Assembly: GCA_041941305.1 (NCBI GenBank)
Contig: JBGTQJ010000045.1
Span: 1 to 64,000, forward strand
DNA: 64,000 nucleotides
Direction: 5' to 3'
Source: JANSWP01 sp041941305
GTDB taxonomy: Bacteria > Bacteroidota > Bacteroidia > Chitinophagales > Saprospiraceae
Shown here: positions 17,893 to 26,846 of the stretch, piece by piece
Layout: each line of letters begins with the position of its first letter
Position numbering within the stretch: position 1 is the first letter of the stretch
Position numbers and translations under genes: made by a program
The notes under the pieces: model-generated
The model's input: the letters and a program-made list of their open reading frames with translations, nothing else
Database searches by the model: none
What the model was told of the DNA's origin: nothing

Positions 17893-19089
17893 TCAAATTT
17901 CAATTTTCTCGGAACTTGCTGCCTTTTGGTCAATGCCAGCTGACTTAGGCATTTGAATTGTAAATGTTGTGCCTTCCTCTACGACCGATTTTTTTACAAA
18001 TATCCTGCCAGAGTGGTAGTCTTCAACAATTCGCTTGGCAAGTGACAGACCTAGCCCCCATCCTCTTTTCTTTGTAGAAAAGCCAGGTTGAAAAACGGTT
18101 TTGAATTTATTGGCAGGAATACCGCTACCGGTATCTGAAATATCTATATAGACATAATCGTCATCTTCATAGACTTCTGCTTCAATTTTTCCTTTATTAC
18201 CCATTGCGTCTAAAGCATTTCGAAGCAAATTTTCCACAACCCAATCAAACAGTGGGGGATTGATTTGAATGTTTAAACTGCCTGTATCTGGAGCTGGAAA
18301 TTCAAATGCGACTTTTCTCGGTGCTCGCCTTTGCATATAAGCTCTACATTTTTCAAGTTCCTCATAAACATTGACTGGTTCCAACTTGGGGGAAGAACCA
18401 ATTTTGGAAAAGCGATCAGCGATTAGTTCTAATCTGAACACATCATTTCGCAATTCTCCCAAAATTTCCGTGACTTCCTCGTCTTCTTCCCTAATCAATT
18501 TTAAATGTTCTATCCAAGCCACAATTCCTGAAATAGGGGTTCCCAATTGATGAGCAGTTTCTTTTGCCATGCCTACCCATACTCGGTTTTGTTCGGCTCG
18601 GCGCGCCGAAGAGAAGGCAAAGTAACCGAACAGGATCAAGACGCCAATTAGGAACAATTGAAAAACAGGGAAATATTGAATAAGGGTCAATAACCTGGAT
18701 TGTTTGTAATAAACCAACTGACCTCCTGCCTCAATTGGTTGAACGCCTTTTTGCTTTAATTTATTCACCTCATTCATGAGATGTGCAGTGTCTTGAAGCA
18801 CATGGTCGTCAAAATTTCTTGCATCAACAAAAAGCTCAGTATCGCTTAGTAGTATAACAGGAATAGTTGTATTGGATGTTATTAGAGAAAGGTGTAAAGT
18901 TTGATTGAAATCAAGTGGCAATTTTGGAATTTGCTCTTGTGCTAATAGCCAGTGTTCCACTTTTTTTCGCTCTTCTTCGGCAATTTGATTTGCCAGATAA
19001 TTTGTATAAATCATCGAAATGGCCACAATCAAAATGCCTCCAATTGCCAAATAAATTTTCCACCTTGATTTTCTTGCGTAAATATCCAT
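17893..19089 (-). CDS. Membrane sensor histidine kinase
   Basis: This 398-residue kinase has a transmembrane helix at about residues 11-31, a periplasmic sensor domain of about 100 residues, a second helix at about 140-160, and then the dimerisation helix with the phospho-acceptor His180 in MAKETAHQLGTPISGIVAWI. The HATPase domain follows (N box VVENLLRNALDAMGNKG, G1 DTGSGIP, G2 GWGLGLSLAKRIVEDY). The 'KETAHQLGTPIS' H-box is a Bacteroidota type. No response regulator is adjacent, so it is an orphan kinase. An ordered tandem repeat lies directly upstream of its start. Confidence 0.92.
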   Translation of the reverse strand: MDIYARKSRWKIYLAIGGILIVAISMIYTNYLANQIAEEERKKVEHWLLAQEQIPKLPLDFNQTLHLSLITSNTTIPVILLSDTELFVDARNFDDHVLQDTAHLMNEVNKLKQKGVQPIEAGGQLVYYKQSRLLTLIQYFPVFQLFLIGVLILFGYFAFSSARRAEQNRVWVGMAKETAHQLGTPISGIVAWIEHLKLIREEDEEVTEILGELRNDVFRLELIADRFSKIGSSPKLEPVNVYEELEKCRAYMQRRAPRKVAFEFPAPDTGSLNIQINPPLFDWVVENLLRNALDAMGNKGKIEAEVYEDDDYVYIDISDTGSGIPANKFKTVFQPGFSTKKRGWGLGLSLAKRIVEDYHSGRIFVKKSVVEEGTTFTIQMPKSAGIDQKAASSEKIEI

Positions 19090-19099
19090 AGTTCAGAGT

Positions 19100-19198
19100 G
19101 AGAGCGTGAGAGTTTGAGAAAATGAGAGTTTGAGAAAATGAGAGTTTGAGAAAATGAGAGCGTGAGAGTTTGAGAAAATGAGAGCGTGAGAAATTGAG
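19100..19198. repeat. Ordered tandem repeat of two words upstream of the kinase
   Basis: The 16-mer GAGAGTTTGAGAAAAT (A) and the 8-mer GAGAGCGT (B) alternate as B-A-A-A-B-A-B, followed by a degenerate unit (B at 19100, 19156 and 19180; A at 19108, 19124, 19140 and 19164). The copies are identical. The tract fills nearly the whole gap between the DUF3089 gene and the kinase start. Confidence 0.95.
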
Positions 19199-19210
19199 TT
19201 TTTCAATTCC

Positions 19211-20260
19211 TTATTTCCTGGCTTCTCTTGAACTCCCGTTTTTTACCTTTAAAAAAGCCTCTGTGCGCAACTGTGCATTTTTTCGGACATTGGCATAGTA
19301 GAAATTATAATCTGCAATATGGTAATTTTTTTTAGTCAGTAGAAAACTACCGGGAAATTTTGGTTTATTTGACCACAATAAGCCATCAAATACCTGTGCT
19401 TCAACGGATTGAGGATATATTTTATTGAAATTATAAAAGAGGGCTCCTTCATTATTTTCCTTGGGAACCAATACTTCGTCAGTTTTCCAACTCAGAGGAT
19501 TCGTAACTGCCACATTGTTTTTTGGGGTCCAAAATTTTTTAGGTTTGTAGCCTGATTTAAAAGTACGCCAGGAGCAAAAGCATTGGGTTTCTGTTGGGGT
19601 CTCACAAACTTTGATGTTCTCAAAAAAATCATTTTCTACTGGCCAACCTACAAGATATGCAGCAACCAATTGAGCCTGTAGCGCCGTTCCATCGAAAAAT
19701 TCTTTTATCAAGGTTTTGCCGTGACCAGTCCCCTGACTATGACTTGCAATAATGATCGGACGCCCTTCATTATAATGTTTTAAATAGTACTCAAAAGCTG
19801 ATTTCAAATCCTGATAGGCCAATTGGTATGCTTTTTCAGCTGCTCGTTTATTTTTTTTGGCGTAAAAAACATGAAGATGAGCTTGTCTATAACGTGGCGC
19901 ATATACTTTACCAGCACCATTAAAAATACTAGCTTGATACAGAATGGTTGTTTGGTCAGTTTTGTAATTCAACTCTTTATCTTCAAGTGAAGCATTCCAT
20001 TGATCTTGTCCTTTAGAGCCGGTATATGTGGTAGGATGTAAGAAAAATACATCTACAGTTGCTTCCTCCTGATGATTTTGAAAAGTAGAATCCGGAACCT
20101 TATCGGCCATGTCAAGTCTCTGTGGCAAAGCCGCCCAGTTTTCGGATTTCGAATAATTTGGTGCCTTAGGTATTTTGGTTTCCAAAAATGCACCTTTAGG
20201 TTTTACCGAACATGAAAGCAGTATTCCAAATATGAATAACAAGGGAATTATTTTTTGCAT
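19211..20260 (-). CDS. DUF3089 alpha/beta-hydrolase-like lipoprotein
   Basis: This 349-residue protein has a lipoprotein signal (MQKIIPLLFIFGILLSCSVK). The mature part matches DUF3089: VDVFFLHPTTYTG, YAPRYRQAHLHVFY, and the nucleophile elbow IIIASHSQGTGHG, where Ser lies in a G/S-H-S-Q-G hydrolase motif. It continues with AAYLVGWPVENDFF and a Cys pair region (QCFCSWRTF). DUF3089 proteins are predicted esterases or lipases of unknown substrate. It sits upstream of the histidine kinase in the same direction, separated by the tandem repeat. Confidence 0.85.
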   Translation of the reverse strand: MQKIIPLLFIFGILLSCSVKPKGAFLETKIPKAPNYSKSENWAALPQRLDMADKVPDSTFQNHQEEATVDVFFLHPTTYTGSKGQDQWNASLEDKELNYKTDQTTILYQASIFNGAGKVYAPRYRQAHLHVFYAKKNKRAAEKAYQLAYQDLKSAFEYYLKHYNEGRPIIIASHSQGTGHGKTLIKEFFDGTALQAQLVAAYLVGWPVENDFFENIKVCETPTETQCFCSWRTFKSGYKPKKFWTPKNNVAVTNPLSWKTDEVLVPKENNEGALFYNFNKIYPQSVEAQVFDGLLWSNKPKFPGSFLLTKKNYHIADYNFYYANVRKNAQLRTEAFLKVKNGSSREARK

Positions 20261-20356
20261 AATTGTAAAAGGTTCTCACTTTTCTGCCAACAGATAGTCC
20301 AGAGTATGTTCAAATAGAACTAATTACACTGTAACCAAGGTAAATTAGTGTTCTTT

Positions 20357-20432
20357 TAAATGAAAATGAAAATGAAAATGAAAATGGTTCAAGGGCCAAT
20401 TTTGCATTTTTATTTCAATTTTCATTTTCATT
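20357..20432. repeat. Iterated TGAAAA word with partial inverted partner
   Basis: The word TGAAAA occurs four times in a row at about 20361-20384. Its complement TTTTCA occurs at about 20419-20430, so the tract can fold back. It lies in the divergent gap between the DUF3089 gene and ugd, not at a gene end. Confidence 0.7.
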
Positions 20433-20552
20433 AAATGCTGGAGTTTTAATCTGTTTCAGTTGCAGTTTACTAAATCATTGCTCATTGATTAAAAAGAAAT
20501 ATGCTACAAACTTCATGAGAATAACGGAAAATACCTACGAAAATTGAGCGAA

Positions 20553-20583
20553 TTGTTTCTTTGTTTCCTTAAAGTTATCTTTG
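20553..20583 (+). promoter_or_regulatory. Bacteroidota-type promoter for ugd
   Basis: TTG at 20553-20555, a 20-base spacer and TATCTTTG at 20576-20583 match the -33/-7 consensus TTG-N(17-23)-TAnnTTTG. It lies 249 bases before the ugd start, implying a long 5' leader. The rest of the gap (20261-20831) holds only the TGAAAA repeat. Confidence 0.65.
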
Positions 20584-20831
20584 CGTCACAAAAATTACTT
20601 TTTTCTAAAACCACCATTTTAAAAAAACCTTATTTAACCTTATTTTCTATCCTGATTTTTTAATTCCAAGGTACGATTTTTGCTAAAAATTAGCACTGTA
20701 TCCCTTTTGTAATTATCTATGAATGAGGAAGTTAAGATTGATTTTTTCGATATAAAATGAATCTTGATAAGAAATAATCATTAATAGTTAATTTTGTGAC
20801 CATTTTTGAAAACGACAAAACTACCAAAGAC

Positions 20832-22145
20832 ATGAACATTGCTGTAGTAGGCACTGGCTACGTTGGTCTTGTTTCCGGAACTTGTTTCGCAGAAACGGGA
20901 AATAATGTCATCTGCGTTGACATAGATGAAAACAAAGTCAAACGTATGCAAAATGGGGAAGTCCCCATATATGAACCTGGACTGGAAGCCTTGTTTCAAA
21001 GGAATACTGCCCAGGGTAGGTTGAAGTTTACCACTAACCTGGAAGAAGCTGTCAACCCTGCACAAATAATTTTTCTAGCCCTGCCAACTCCTCCAGATGA
21101 AGATGGTTCTGCTGACCTTAAATATATTTTAGGTGTAGCAGATGACCTTTCACGCATCATCAAGGATTATAAGGTTATTGTGGATAAAAGCACCGTTCCG
21201 GTTGGGACTGCCGAAAAGGTACATGCCGCAATCGCAAAGGGTGTTGATGAATCGCTATTTGACGTGGTTTCCAATCCTGAATTTCTTCGGGAAGGAGTAG
21301 CTGTTGACGATTTTATGAAACCTGATAGAGTGGTTGTAGGTACAAAATCTGAAAAGGCAAGGCTACTTATGAAGCAGTTATACGAACCTTATGTTCGTTC
21401 TGGCAATCCGATCATTTTTATGGATGAACGCTCTGCTGAAATGACCAAATATGCTGCAAACTCTTACCTCGCAACCAGAATCTCATTCATGAATGAAATT
21501 GCAAATCTTTGTGAGCGGGCCGGAGCAAATGTTGATATGGTTAGAAGAGGAATGGGGAGTGATAACCGCATCGGGAAACGATTCTTGTTTCCGGGCATCG
21601 GATATGGAGGCAGTTGCTTCCCCAAGGATGTCGAGGCTTTGGCAAAAACAGCTGGAGAACACGATTACGATTTCAAAATCCTGAAATCAGTTATGAAAGT
21701 CAACCACATCCAAAAAGAAATTTTAGCTCATAAAATCAAAGAATATTTTGGAGGGGACTTGAAAGGCAAATCAATCGCGATGTGGGGATTGGCATTCAAA
21801 CCAAACACAGATGATATTCGTGAGGCTCCTTCACTCTATATCATAAATGAATTGATAAAAGCTGGTGCTACGATTAGAGCTTTTGATCCTGAGGCCATGT
21901 CAAATGTTAAGGCTCGATACAATGGGCAAGTTCAATTAGCAAAAGATGAATATGAAGCGCTTGAAGGGGCAGATGCACTGGCAATAGTGACGGAATGGAG
22001 CGTGTTTAGAACGCCTAGTTTTGAGAAGATGAGAAATTTATTGAAAAATCCTATTATCTTTGATGGGCGAAACCTGTATGATTTGGAGATGATGAAAAAT
22101 GAGGGTTTCCACTACCAATCAATCGGTAGAAATACAATAAAATGA
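20832..22145 (+). CDS. ugd: UDP-glucose 6-dehydrogenase
   Basis: This cytosolic enzyme oxidises UDP-glucose to UDP-glucuronate using two NAD+, supplying acidic sugars for exopolysaccharide or lipid glycans. I take the start at 20832 (MNIAVVGTGYVGLVSG), which puts the Rossmann GxGxxG motif at the very N-terminus; 12 extra upstream codons are possible but unlikely. The catalytic Cys262 lies in GIGYGGSCFPKDVEAL. The C-terminal NAD/UDP domain has WGLAFKPNTDDIREAPS. Length (437 residues) is normal for the family. It is a single-gene unit with its own promoter and terminator. Confidence 0.96.
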   Translation: MNIAVVGTGYVGLVSGTCFAETGNNVICVDIDENKVKRMQNGEVPIYEPGLEALFQRNTAQGRLKFTTNLEEAVNPAQIIFLALPTPPDEDGSADLKYILGVADDLSRIIKDYKVIVDKSTVPVGTAEKVHAAIAKGVDESLFDVVSNPEFLREGVAVDDFMKPDRVVVGTKSEKARLLMKQLYEPYVRSGNPIIFMDERSAEMTKYAANSYLATRISFMNEIANLCERAGANVDMVRRGMGSDNRIGKRFLFPGIGYGGSCFPKDVEALAKTAGEHDYDFKILKSVMKVNHIQKEILAHKIKEYFGGDLKGKSIAMWGLAFKPNTDDIREAPSLYIINELIKAGATIRAFDPEAMSNVKARYNGQVQLAKDEYEALEGADALAIVTEWSVFRTPSFEKMRNLLKNPIIFDGRNLYDLEMMKNEGFHYQSIGRNTIK

Positions 22146-22169
22146 AAGGTTCCATATAAATGGAGTTTG

Positions 22170-22203
22170 GAGGTGGCATTTTAATGTCACCTCTTTTTTT
22201 GCC
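22170..22203 (+). terminator. Rho-independent terminator of ugd
   Basis: GAGGTGGCATT (22170-22180) pairs with AATGTCACCTC (22183-22193) with one G-T pair and a 2-base loop, followed by seven T. It lies 25 bases after the ugd stop. Confidence 0.85.
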
Positions 22204-22421
22204 CTTAGAAAACATTTCCTTCTAATTTATTGATTTTCAATCCTTACTAGCTAATAATACTTAATTCCTTTTCCGGATTGTCAATATAAAATTGTACAAA
22301 TACTTTTTATTCATTTCACTTTTTATTAATTTGGGGCAAAACTTAAAAACAGTTCCTTGTTTTAAAATACTATTTCCTTTTTTTCGTTTTCTAATCAGCA
22401 ACCTTGTTAACGTCTATTTTT

Positions 22422-22685
22422 ATGAAGAGAACCACCAAACGGAAATTATTAAAAGCAAAATTAACGCTACAAACAACCCTGAAAAAAATCTTAGACATAA
22501 ATAAAAAAAGAAAAAAACTTTCCTATTTCAAAACCCCTCCAGAACTGTACAATAAAATCAAGGATGAGCTAAGAGTGCTCAATAAAGTAGCTGAACAACA
22601 AGCCAGGCTTATTGAGTTATATGAAATGGAATTGATAGAGAATAGAAATATGCTAGATCAGCCTCCTCATGATTTTACGAGATGA
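22422..22685 (+). CDS. Small basic coiled-coil hypothetical protein
   Basis: This 87-residue protein starts at ATG 22422; a TTG 18 bases upstream is an alternative. It is very rich in Lys in the first 40 residues (MKRTTKRKLLKAKL, then KKILDINKKRKKL). The second half is a likely helix (LRVLNKVAEQQARLIELYEM). I recognise no family. Its last 17 bases overlap the next gene, which suggests translational coupling and supports its being real. A nucleic-acid-binding role would fit the charge but is speculation. Confidence 0.55.
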   Translation: MKRTTKRKLLKAKLTLQTTLKKILDINKKRKKLSYFKTPPELYNKIKDELRVLNKVAEQQARLIELYEMELIENRNMLDQPPHDFTR

Positions 22686-23196
22686 AATTCTAAAAGAACA
22701 TTCAAAATCACATACCCTATACCTTACCAATCTTATTGGAAATGACAAATCTTTGTTTGGAGAATTGATGAATCTATTCTTCAGTAATGAAAAGACCACC
22801 AGCCAACGAGCAGCCTGGGTCGTTAGTCATTGTGCTGATGCTAATCCTGTAATGATTACTCCTCACATTCCAGAAATGATTGAAAATTTACGGACTAAGA
22901 GTTTACATGATGCGGTCAAGCGCAATACCTTAAGGATTATTGCTGATATCAATCCAAAAATATCAGAAGAGTACCAGGGACATGCCATCGATATTTGTTT
23001 TAACTTCATGATTGCTCGACAAGAACCTGTTGCTATCAGAGTACATGCGATGCAAATCATTTTTAACCTTTGTCAGAAAGAACCAGAATTGTTGAATGAA
23101 TTAAAGTTGTTGATTGAAGAACAAATGCCTTATGCAAAACCTGGTTTTAAATCCAGGGGGAAAAAAATTCTGAAAGGGATAGAGAAGTTAAATTAG
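22669..23196 (+). CDS. HEAT-repeat-like hypothetical protein
   Basis: This 175-residue cytosolic protein consists of repeated helix pairs. The segments TTSQRAAWVVSHCADANP, HDAVKRNTLRIIADINP and PVAIRVHAMQIIFNLCQKEP each look like one HEAT/armadillo repeat of about 38 residues. Small all-helical proteins of this sort are widespread in Bacteroidota without an assigned function. It overlaps the small basic protein upstream and ends at a bidirectional terminator shared with rho. Confidence 0.75.
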   Translation: MILRDEILKEHSKSHTLYLTNLIGNDKSLFGELMNLFFSNEKTTSQRAAWVVSHCADANPVMITPHIPEMIENLRTKSLHDAVKRNTLRIIADINPKISEEYQGHAIDICFNFMIARQEPVAIRVHAMQIIFNLCQKEPELLNELKLLIEEQMPYAKPGFKSRGKKILKGIEKLN

Positions 23197-23212
23197 CATG
23201 GCAAGTGGGCAT

Positions 23213-23255
23213 AAAAAAAACCGAATTTTCATTTTTTGAAAATTCGGTTTTTTTT
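23213..23255. terminator. Bidirectional terminator between HEAT-like gene and rho
   Basis: A 19-bp perfect stem (23213-23231 with 23237-23255) has a 5-base loop. It starts with eight A and ends with eight T, so it works as an intrinsic terminator in both directions. It lies between two convergent genes. Confidence 0.93.
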
Positions 23256-23271
23256 ATATGCTCTAGATTCC

Positions 23272-24927
23272 TTATCCATTCATAGAAGTAAGGAATTCTT
23301 CATTATTGACAGTTGAACGAAGGTTTTTCAATAAGAAATCCATAGCTTCCTCTGGTTTCATATCTGCCAAATGATTTCTTAGAATAAACATACGTTGCAA
23401 GGTGTCTTTATCAAACAATAAGTCTTCTCGACGCGTACTGGATTTGGTAAGGTCAACAGAAGGATAAACACGTTTGTTGGAAAGGCTTCTGTCGAGTTGT
23501 AATTCCATATTACCAGTACCCTTAAATTCTTCGAAGATTACACTATCCATTTTAGAACCTGTATCTATCAGGGCTGTAGCTAAAATGGTTAAGGAACCTC
23601 CATGCTCAATATTCCTGGCAGCACCAAAGAATTTTTTAGGTTTGTGAAGTGCATTTGCTTCCACACCACCGGAAAGAACTTTGCCACTTGCAGGAGCCAC
23701 AGTGTTATAAGCTCTTGCCAATCTGGTGATAGAATCAAGCAAAACAACCACATCGTGTCCACATTCAACTAGTCTTTTTGCTTTTTCAAGTACTATACCA
23801 GCTACTCTTACGTGATTGTCGGCAGGCTCATCAAAAGTAGATGCTACAACTTCTGCATTTACGCTTCTTTTCATATCAGTCACCTCCTCTGGTCGCTCAT
23901 CTATTAGAAGAACTATTAAGTATGATTCCGGATGATTTTTGGCAATTGCATTTGCAATGTCTTTCAGCAACCAGGTTTTACCAGTTTTCGGTTGTGCAAC
24001 AATTAGTCCTCTTTGTCCTTTTCCAATGGGAGTAAATAAATCGATGACCCTGTTGCCAAAATCTCTTCCGGTTGGAGAGGAAGAAAGATTGAATTTATCA
24101 TTGGGGAACAAAGGTGTCAAATAATCAAATGGTACCCGGTCCCGAATATCTTTAGGTTCAAGACCATTAATTTGAGAAACCCTTAGCAGTGCGAAATATT
24201 TTTCGCCTTCTTTTGGAGGACGAATGGCACCTTTTACGGTATCTCCAGTTCTCAACCCAAATAATTTGATTTGGGAGGGGGATACATAAATATCGTCAGG
24301 AGAAGTTAGGTAATTATAATCAGAAGAACGCAGGAAACCATATCCATCTGGCATCATTTCCAGGATTCCTTCCCCTTCAATAATACCATCTAATTCTATG
24401 TCAAATTTTTTGGTTTGTTCTTTTTCAACTTGTCTTCTGTGGGATTTTTCTTTTACTTCTGCTTTTTCTTTTTGTGTTTCAGCAGGGGCTTCCGGAGGTG
24501 TTGGAGCTTCAAATTCCATTGTCACCACTTCTTCTTCTACCGGTGGTGGTGGTGGCTCTTCAGTTTTTCTAAAAGCTCTGGATTCTTCTTGCTCTAATTC
24601 ATCTATCTTAACCCGGCGTCGAGGCCTTTTCTTTCTTTCCTCTGATTCAGAGGTATTGTTAGAAACTTCATTGGAACGTTTTGGCGCACGTCCGTTGGAA
24701 GGCTTTTCATTAGATTTATTCGTTTTTCTAGATCTTCTTGCGGGTTTTTCTGATGAAGATTTGGTTGTGGCGGCTTTTTGCTCATCGCCTTCAACCGCTT
24801 GTTTATCAAGGATTTTATAGATGAGTTCTTGTTTAGTAAGGCGCTTATAACCTGTCAACCCGATTTGCTCGGCGAGTTCCCTTAACTCGGGAACGAGCAT
24901 GTCATTCAGTTGGAGAATATCAAACAT
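23272..24927 (-). CDS. rho: Transcription termination factor Rho with long disordered insert
   Basis: This is a hexameric RNA helicase that ends transcription. Residues 1-45 are the Rho_N domain (LNDMLVPELRELAEQIGL). Residues about 46-185 are a low-complexity insert of Lys, Arg, Glu, Pro and Ser with no Rho counterpart in E. coli. The cold-shock RNA-binding domain follows (ILEMMPDGYGFLRSSDYNYL). The RecA-type ATPase has Walker A QPKTGKTWLLKDI near residue 318, the Walker B region DVVVLLDSITRLARAYN and ANALHKPKKFFGAARNIE. At 551 residues it is about 130 longer than E. coli Rho. The insert is typical of Bacteroidota. It is single-gene, with a likely promoter near 25201-25230. Confidence 0.97.
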   Translation of the reverse strand: MFDILQLNDMLVPELRELAEQIGLTGYKRLTKQELIYKILDKQAVEGDEQKAATTKSSSEKPARRSRKTNKSNEKPSNGRAPKRSNEVSNNTSESEERKKRPRRRVKIDELEQEESRAFRKTEEPPPPPVEEEVVTMEFEAPTPPEAPAETQKEKAEVKEKSHRRQVEKEQTKKFDIELDGIIEGEGILEMMPDGYGFLRSSDYNYLTSPDDIYVSPSQIKLFGLRTGDTVKGAIRPPKEGEKYFALLRVSQINGLEPKDIRDRVPFDYLTPLFPNDKFNLSSSPTGRDFGNRVIDLFTPIGKGQRGLIVAQPKTGKTWLLKDIANAIAKNHPESYLIVLLIDERPEEVTDMKRSVNAEVVASTFDEPADNHVRVAGIVLEKAKRLVECGHDVVVLLDSITRLARAYNTVAPASGKVLSGGVEANALHKPKKFFGAARNIEHGGSLTILATALIDTGSKMDSVIFEEFKGTGNMELQLDRSLSNKRVYPSVDLTKSSTRREDLLFDKDTLQRMFILRNHLADMKPEEAMDFLLKNLRSTVNNEEFLTSMNG

Positions 24928-25200
24928 AAAGTGATAGAAATGTTGGGTTTTTGAAAAAAATGATTGCTAAACTTGTATTCTTTGGATGAATCGCGTTTTC
25001 TTGGGATTAGAACAGAGGGATACAAGAGTGTACAATTCTCATTTAGCTTTTCCCTTGCACTTCACCATTACCCATCTTTAACGAAATCCTCAGGCTAAAC
25101 TGCACTTGTATAGTGGGAATTTTTGTTGAAGGAGATTATTTACAGCATCGAAGCGAAAAAAAAGATACTATAAATAGGTGGTGTGCTTAAGTTGTTGACG

Positions 25201-25230
25201 CAAAAATACAGTTTAATTTTAATTTTCAAA
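25201..25230 (-). promoter_or_regulatory. Promoter for rho
   Basis: On the minus strand TTTG (25230-25227) is followed, after 18 bases, by TATTTTTG (25208-25201). This fits the Bacteroidota TTTG-N18-TAnnTTTG pattern. Transcription would start near 25193, toward rho. Confidence 0.55.
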
Positions 25231-25233
25231 TAC

Positions 25234-25241
25234 TATCTTTG
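25234..25241 (+). promoter_or_regulatory. -7 box for serS
   Basis: TATCTTTG matches TAnnTTTG exactly and is the same octamer as the ugd -7 box. No TTG lies at the expected -33 spacing, so support is partial. It would drive serS with a leader of about 310 bases. Confidence 0.45.
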
Positions 25242-25558
25242 CAAAAACTTTTTCCAGGGTATCTTATTTTCGATTTTATCAATTGATAATCAGTGACTTA
25301 TATTTTATAAAAAAGATTAAACTTTAAAATTAAAAACACGGATAAATCATCAATTTTTACTTTTCTCAACTTATTTTAATACCCTTTTTAAAACCCTGTG
25401 GGTTAGTCAATTAATTAAATAGGGAACATTGTCAAGTTGCTAAAGGTTTTCCCTAAGCATGATTTTTATATTTAGATTAACGAATGATTCGTGAATAAAT
25501 TTTTGGAATGCTGATTCCTTTTTGCATTCCTTTTCTTTATCACAAAAAAAATGTTTTA

Positions 25559-26836
25559 ATGTTACAAGTTAATTTTATTCGTCAAAACAAAGAACGTGTC
25601 ATTGAAGGATTAAAAGTTCGAAACTATTCCGAGGAGGCACTAAAAGTTGTAGATGAAATTTTGGAGGCTGACGAAGCACGAAAAGGTATCCAAACTGAAT
25701 TGGACAATAATCTTGCCGAATCTAATAAGTTATCTAAAGAAATTGGCGGACTTTATAAGCAAGGAAAAAGAGAAGAGGCTGAATTATTAAAGGCGAAAGT
25801 GGCAGAATCAAAAGAAAAAAGCAAAAACTTGCAGGAGCAATTAAGCGAGCTGAAAAATAAATGTGAGGAGATTTTGCTTTCTATTCCTAATATACCTCAT
25901 CCCTCTGTTCCAGCTGGAAATACAGACGAAGACAACGAGGTGTATCGAGAATGGGAAGGTGATTTACCAGATCTGGGAAATGCTGCCATCCCTCACTGGG
26001 AGTTAGCGAAAAAATACAACCTTTTTGATTTGGAATTGGGTGTAAAAATTACTGGCTCTGGTTTCCCTTTATACAGAGGCAAGGGTGCGAAACTTCAAAG
26101 ATCGCTTATCAATTTTTTCCTGGATGAGGCTCAAGGAGCAGGATACGAGGAAATTTTGCCGCCTCTTATGGTAAATGAGGATACTGCCCGAGCCACAGGA
26201 CAACTTCCTGATAAAGAGGGGCAAATGTATCATGTGACAAAAGACGATTTGTATTTGATACCAACAGCTGAAGTACCTGTGACCAATATTTATCGCAACG
26301 TCATAGTAAAAGAAGAGGATTTTCCTATAAAACTAACTGGTTATACTCCATGCTTCAGAAGAGAAGCGGGTTCCTATGGAGCGCACGTCAGAGGATTGAA
26401 CCGGGTACATCAATTTGACAAGGTTGAAATTGTTCAGATTGCTCATCCTGAAAGTTCTTACGGTGTGCTGGATAAAATGCTGGAACATGTAGGGAAATTG
26501 TTAGATAAACTTGAACTTCCTTATCGAATTTTGAGATTGTGTGGTGGAGATTTAGGCTTTACTTCTGCATTGACTTTTGATTTCGAAGTGTACTCTGCAG
26601 CTCAAAAAAGATGGTTGGAAGTAAGTTCTGTTTCTAATTTTGAAACTTATCAGAGCAACCGTCTTAAAGTAAGATTCAAACAAGATGGGAAGATGAGGTT
26701 GGCCCACACTTTGAATGGTAGTGCCTTGGCCTTGGCTCGAATTGTTGCAGCGCTTTTAGAAAATAACCAAACAGCTGATGGCATTGTCATTCCAAAAGTT
26801 TTGCATAGCTATACTGGGTTTGAGAAGATCCAGTAA
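25559..26836 (+). CDS. serS: Seryl-tRNA synthetase
   Basis: This class II aminoacyl-tRNA synthetase of 425 residues charges tRNA-Ser. I start at 25559 (MLQVNFIRQNKERVIEGL), the canonical SerRS N-terminus; a 17-codon in-frame extension upstream is rejected. Residues 1-110 form the coiled-coil arm that grips the tRNA long arm. Motif 2 is TPCFRREAGSYGAHVRGLNR and motif 3 ends LNGSALALARIVAALLEN. The serine pocket segment TAEVPVTN is present. It is a single-gene unit followed by copy B of the dispersed multi-hairpin repeat. Confidence 0.97.
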   Translation: MLQVNFIRQNKERVIEGLKVRNYSEEALKVVDEILEADEARKGIQTELDNNLAESNKLSKEIGGLYKQGKREEAELLKAKVAESKEKSKNLQEQLSELKNKCEEILLSIPNIPHPSVPAGNTDEDNEVYREWEGDLPDLGNAAIPHWELAKKYNLFDLELGVKITGSGFPLYRGKGAKLQRSLINFFLDEAQGAGYEEILPPLMVNEDTARATGQLPDKEGQMYHVTKDDLYLIPTAEVPVTNIYRNVIVKEEDFPIKLTGYTPCFRREAGSYGAHVRGLNRVHQFDKVEIVQIAHPESSYGVLDKMLEHVGKLLDKLELPYRILRLCGGDLGFTSALTFDFEVYSAAQKRWLEVSSVSNFETYQSNRLKVRFKQDGKMRLAHTLNGSALALARIVAALLENNQTADGIVIPKVLHSYTGFEKIQ

Positions 26837-26846
26837 ATATAATTAA

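Larger units (their letters stand above)
24928..25558. other. Divergent rho-serS intergenic region
   Basis: This 630-base gap has no supported gene. It holds two facing promoter elements within 41 bases (25201-25241). That would give rho a leader of about 265 bases and serS one of about 310 bases. The rest is AT-rich without a clear hairpin. Confidence 0.6.

Noticed and set aside
24398..24820. Plus-strand open frame rich in Phe, Ser and Gly opposite rho
   Set aside because: It is the complement of the low-complexity Rho insert; composition explains the open frame.
25508..25558. N-terminal extension of serS by 17 codons
   Set aside because: SerRS proteins begin with the MLQVNFIRxN motif; the extension is hydrophobic and AT-rich with no counterpart in the family.
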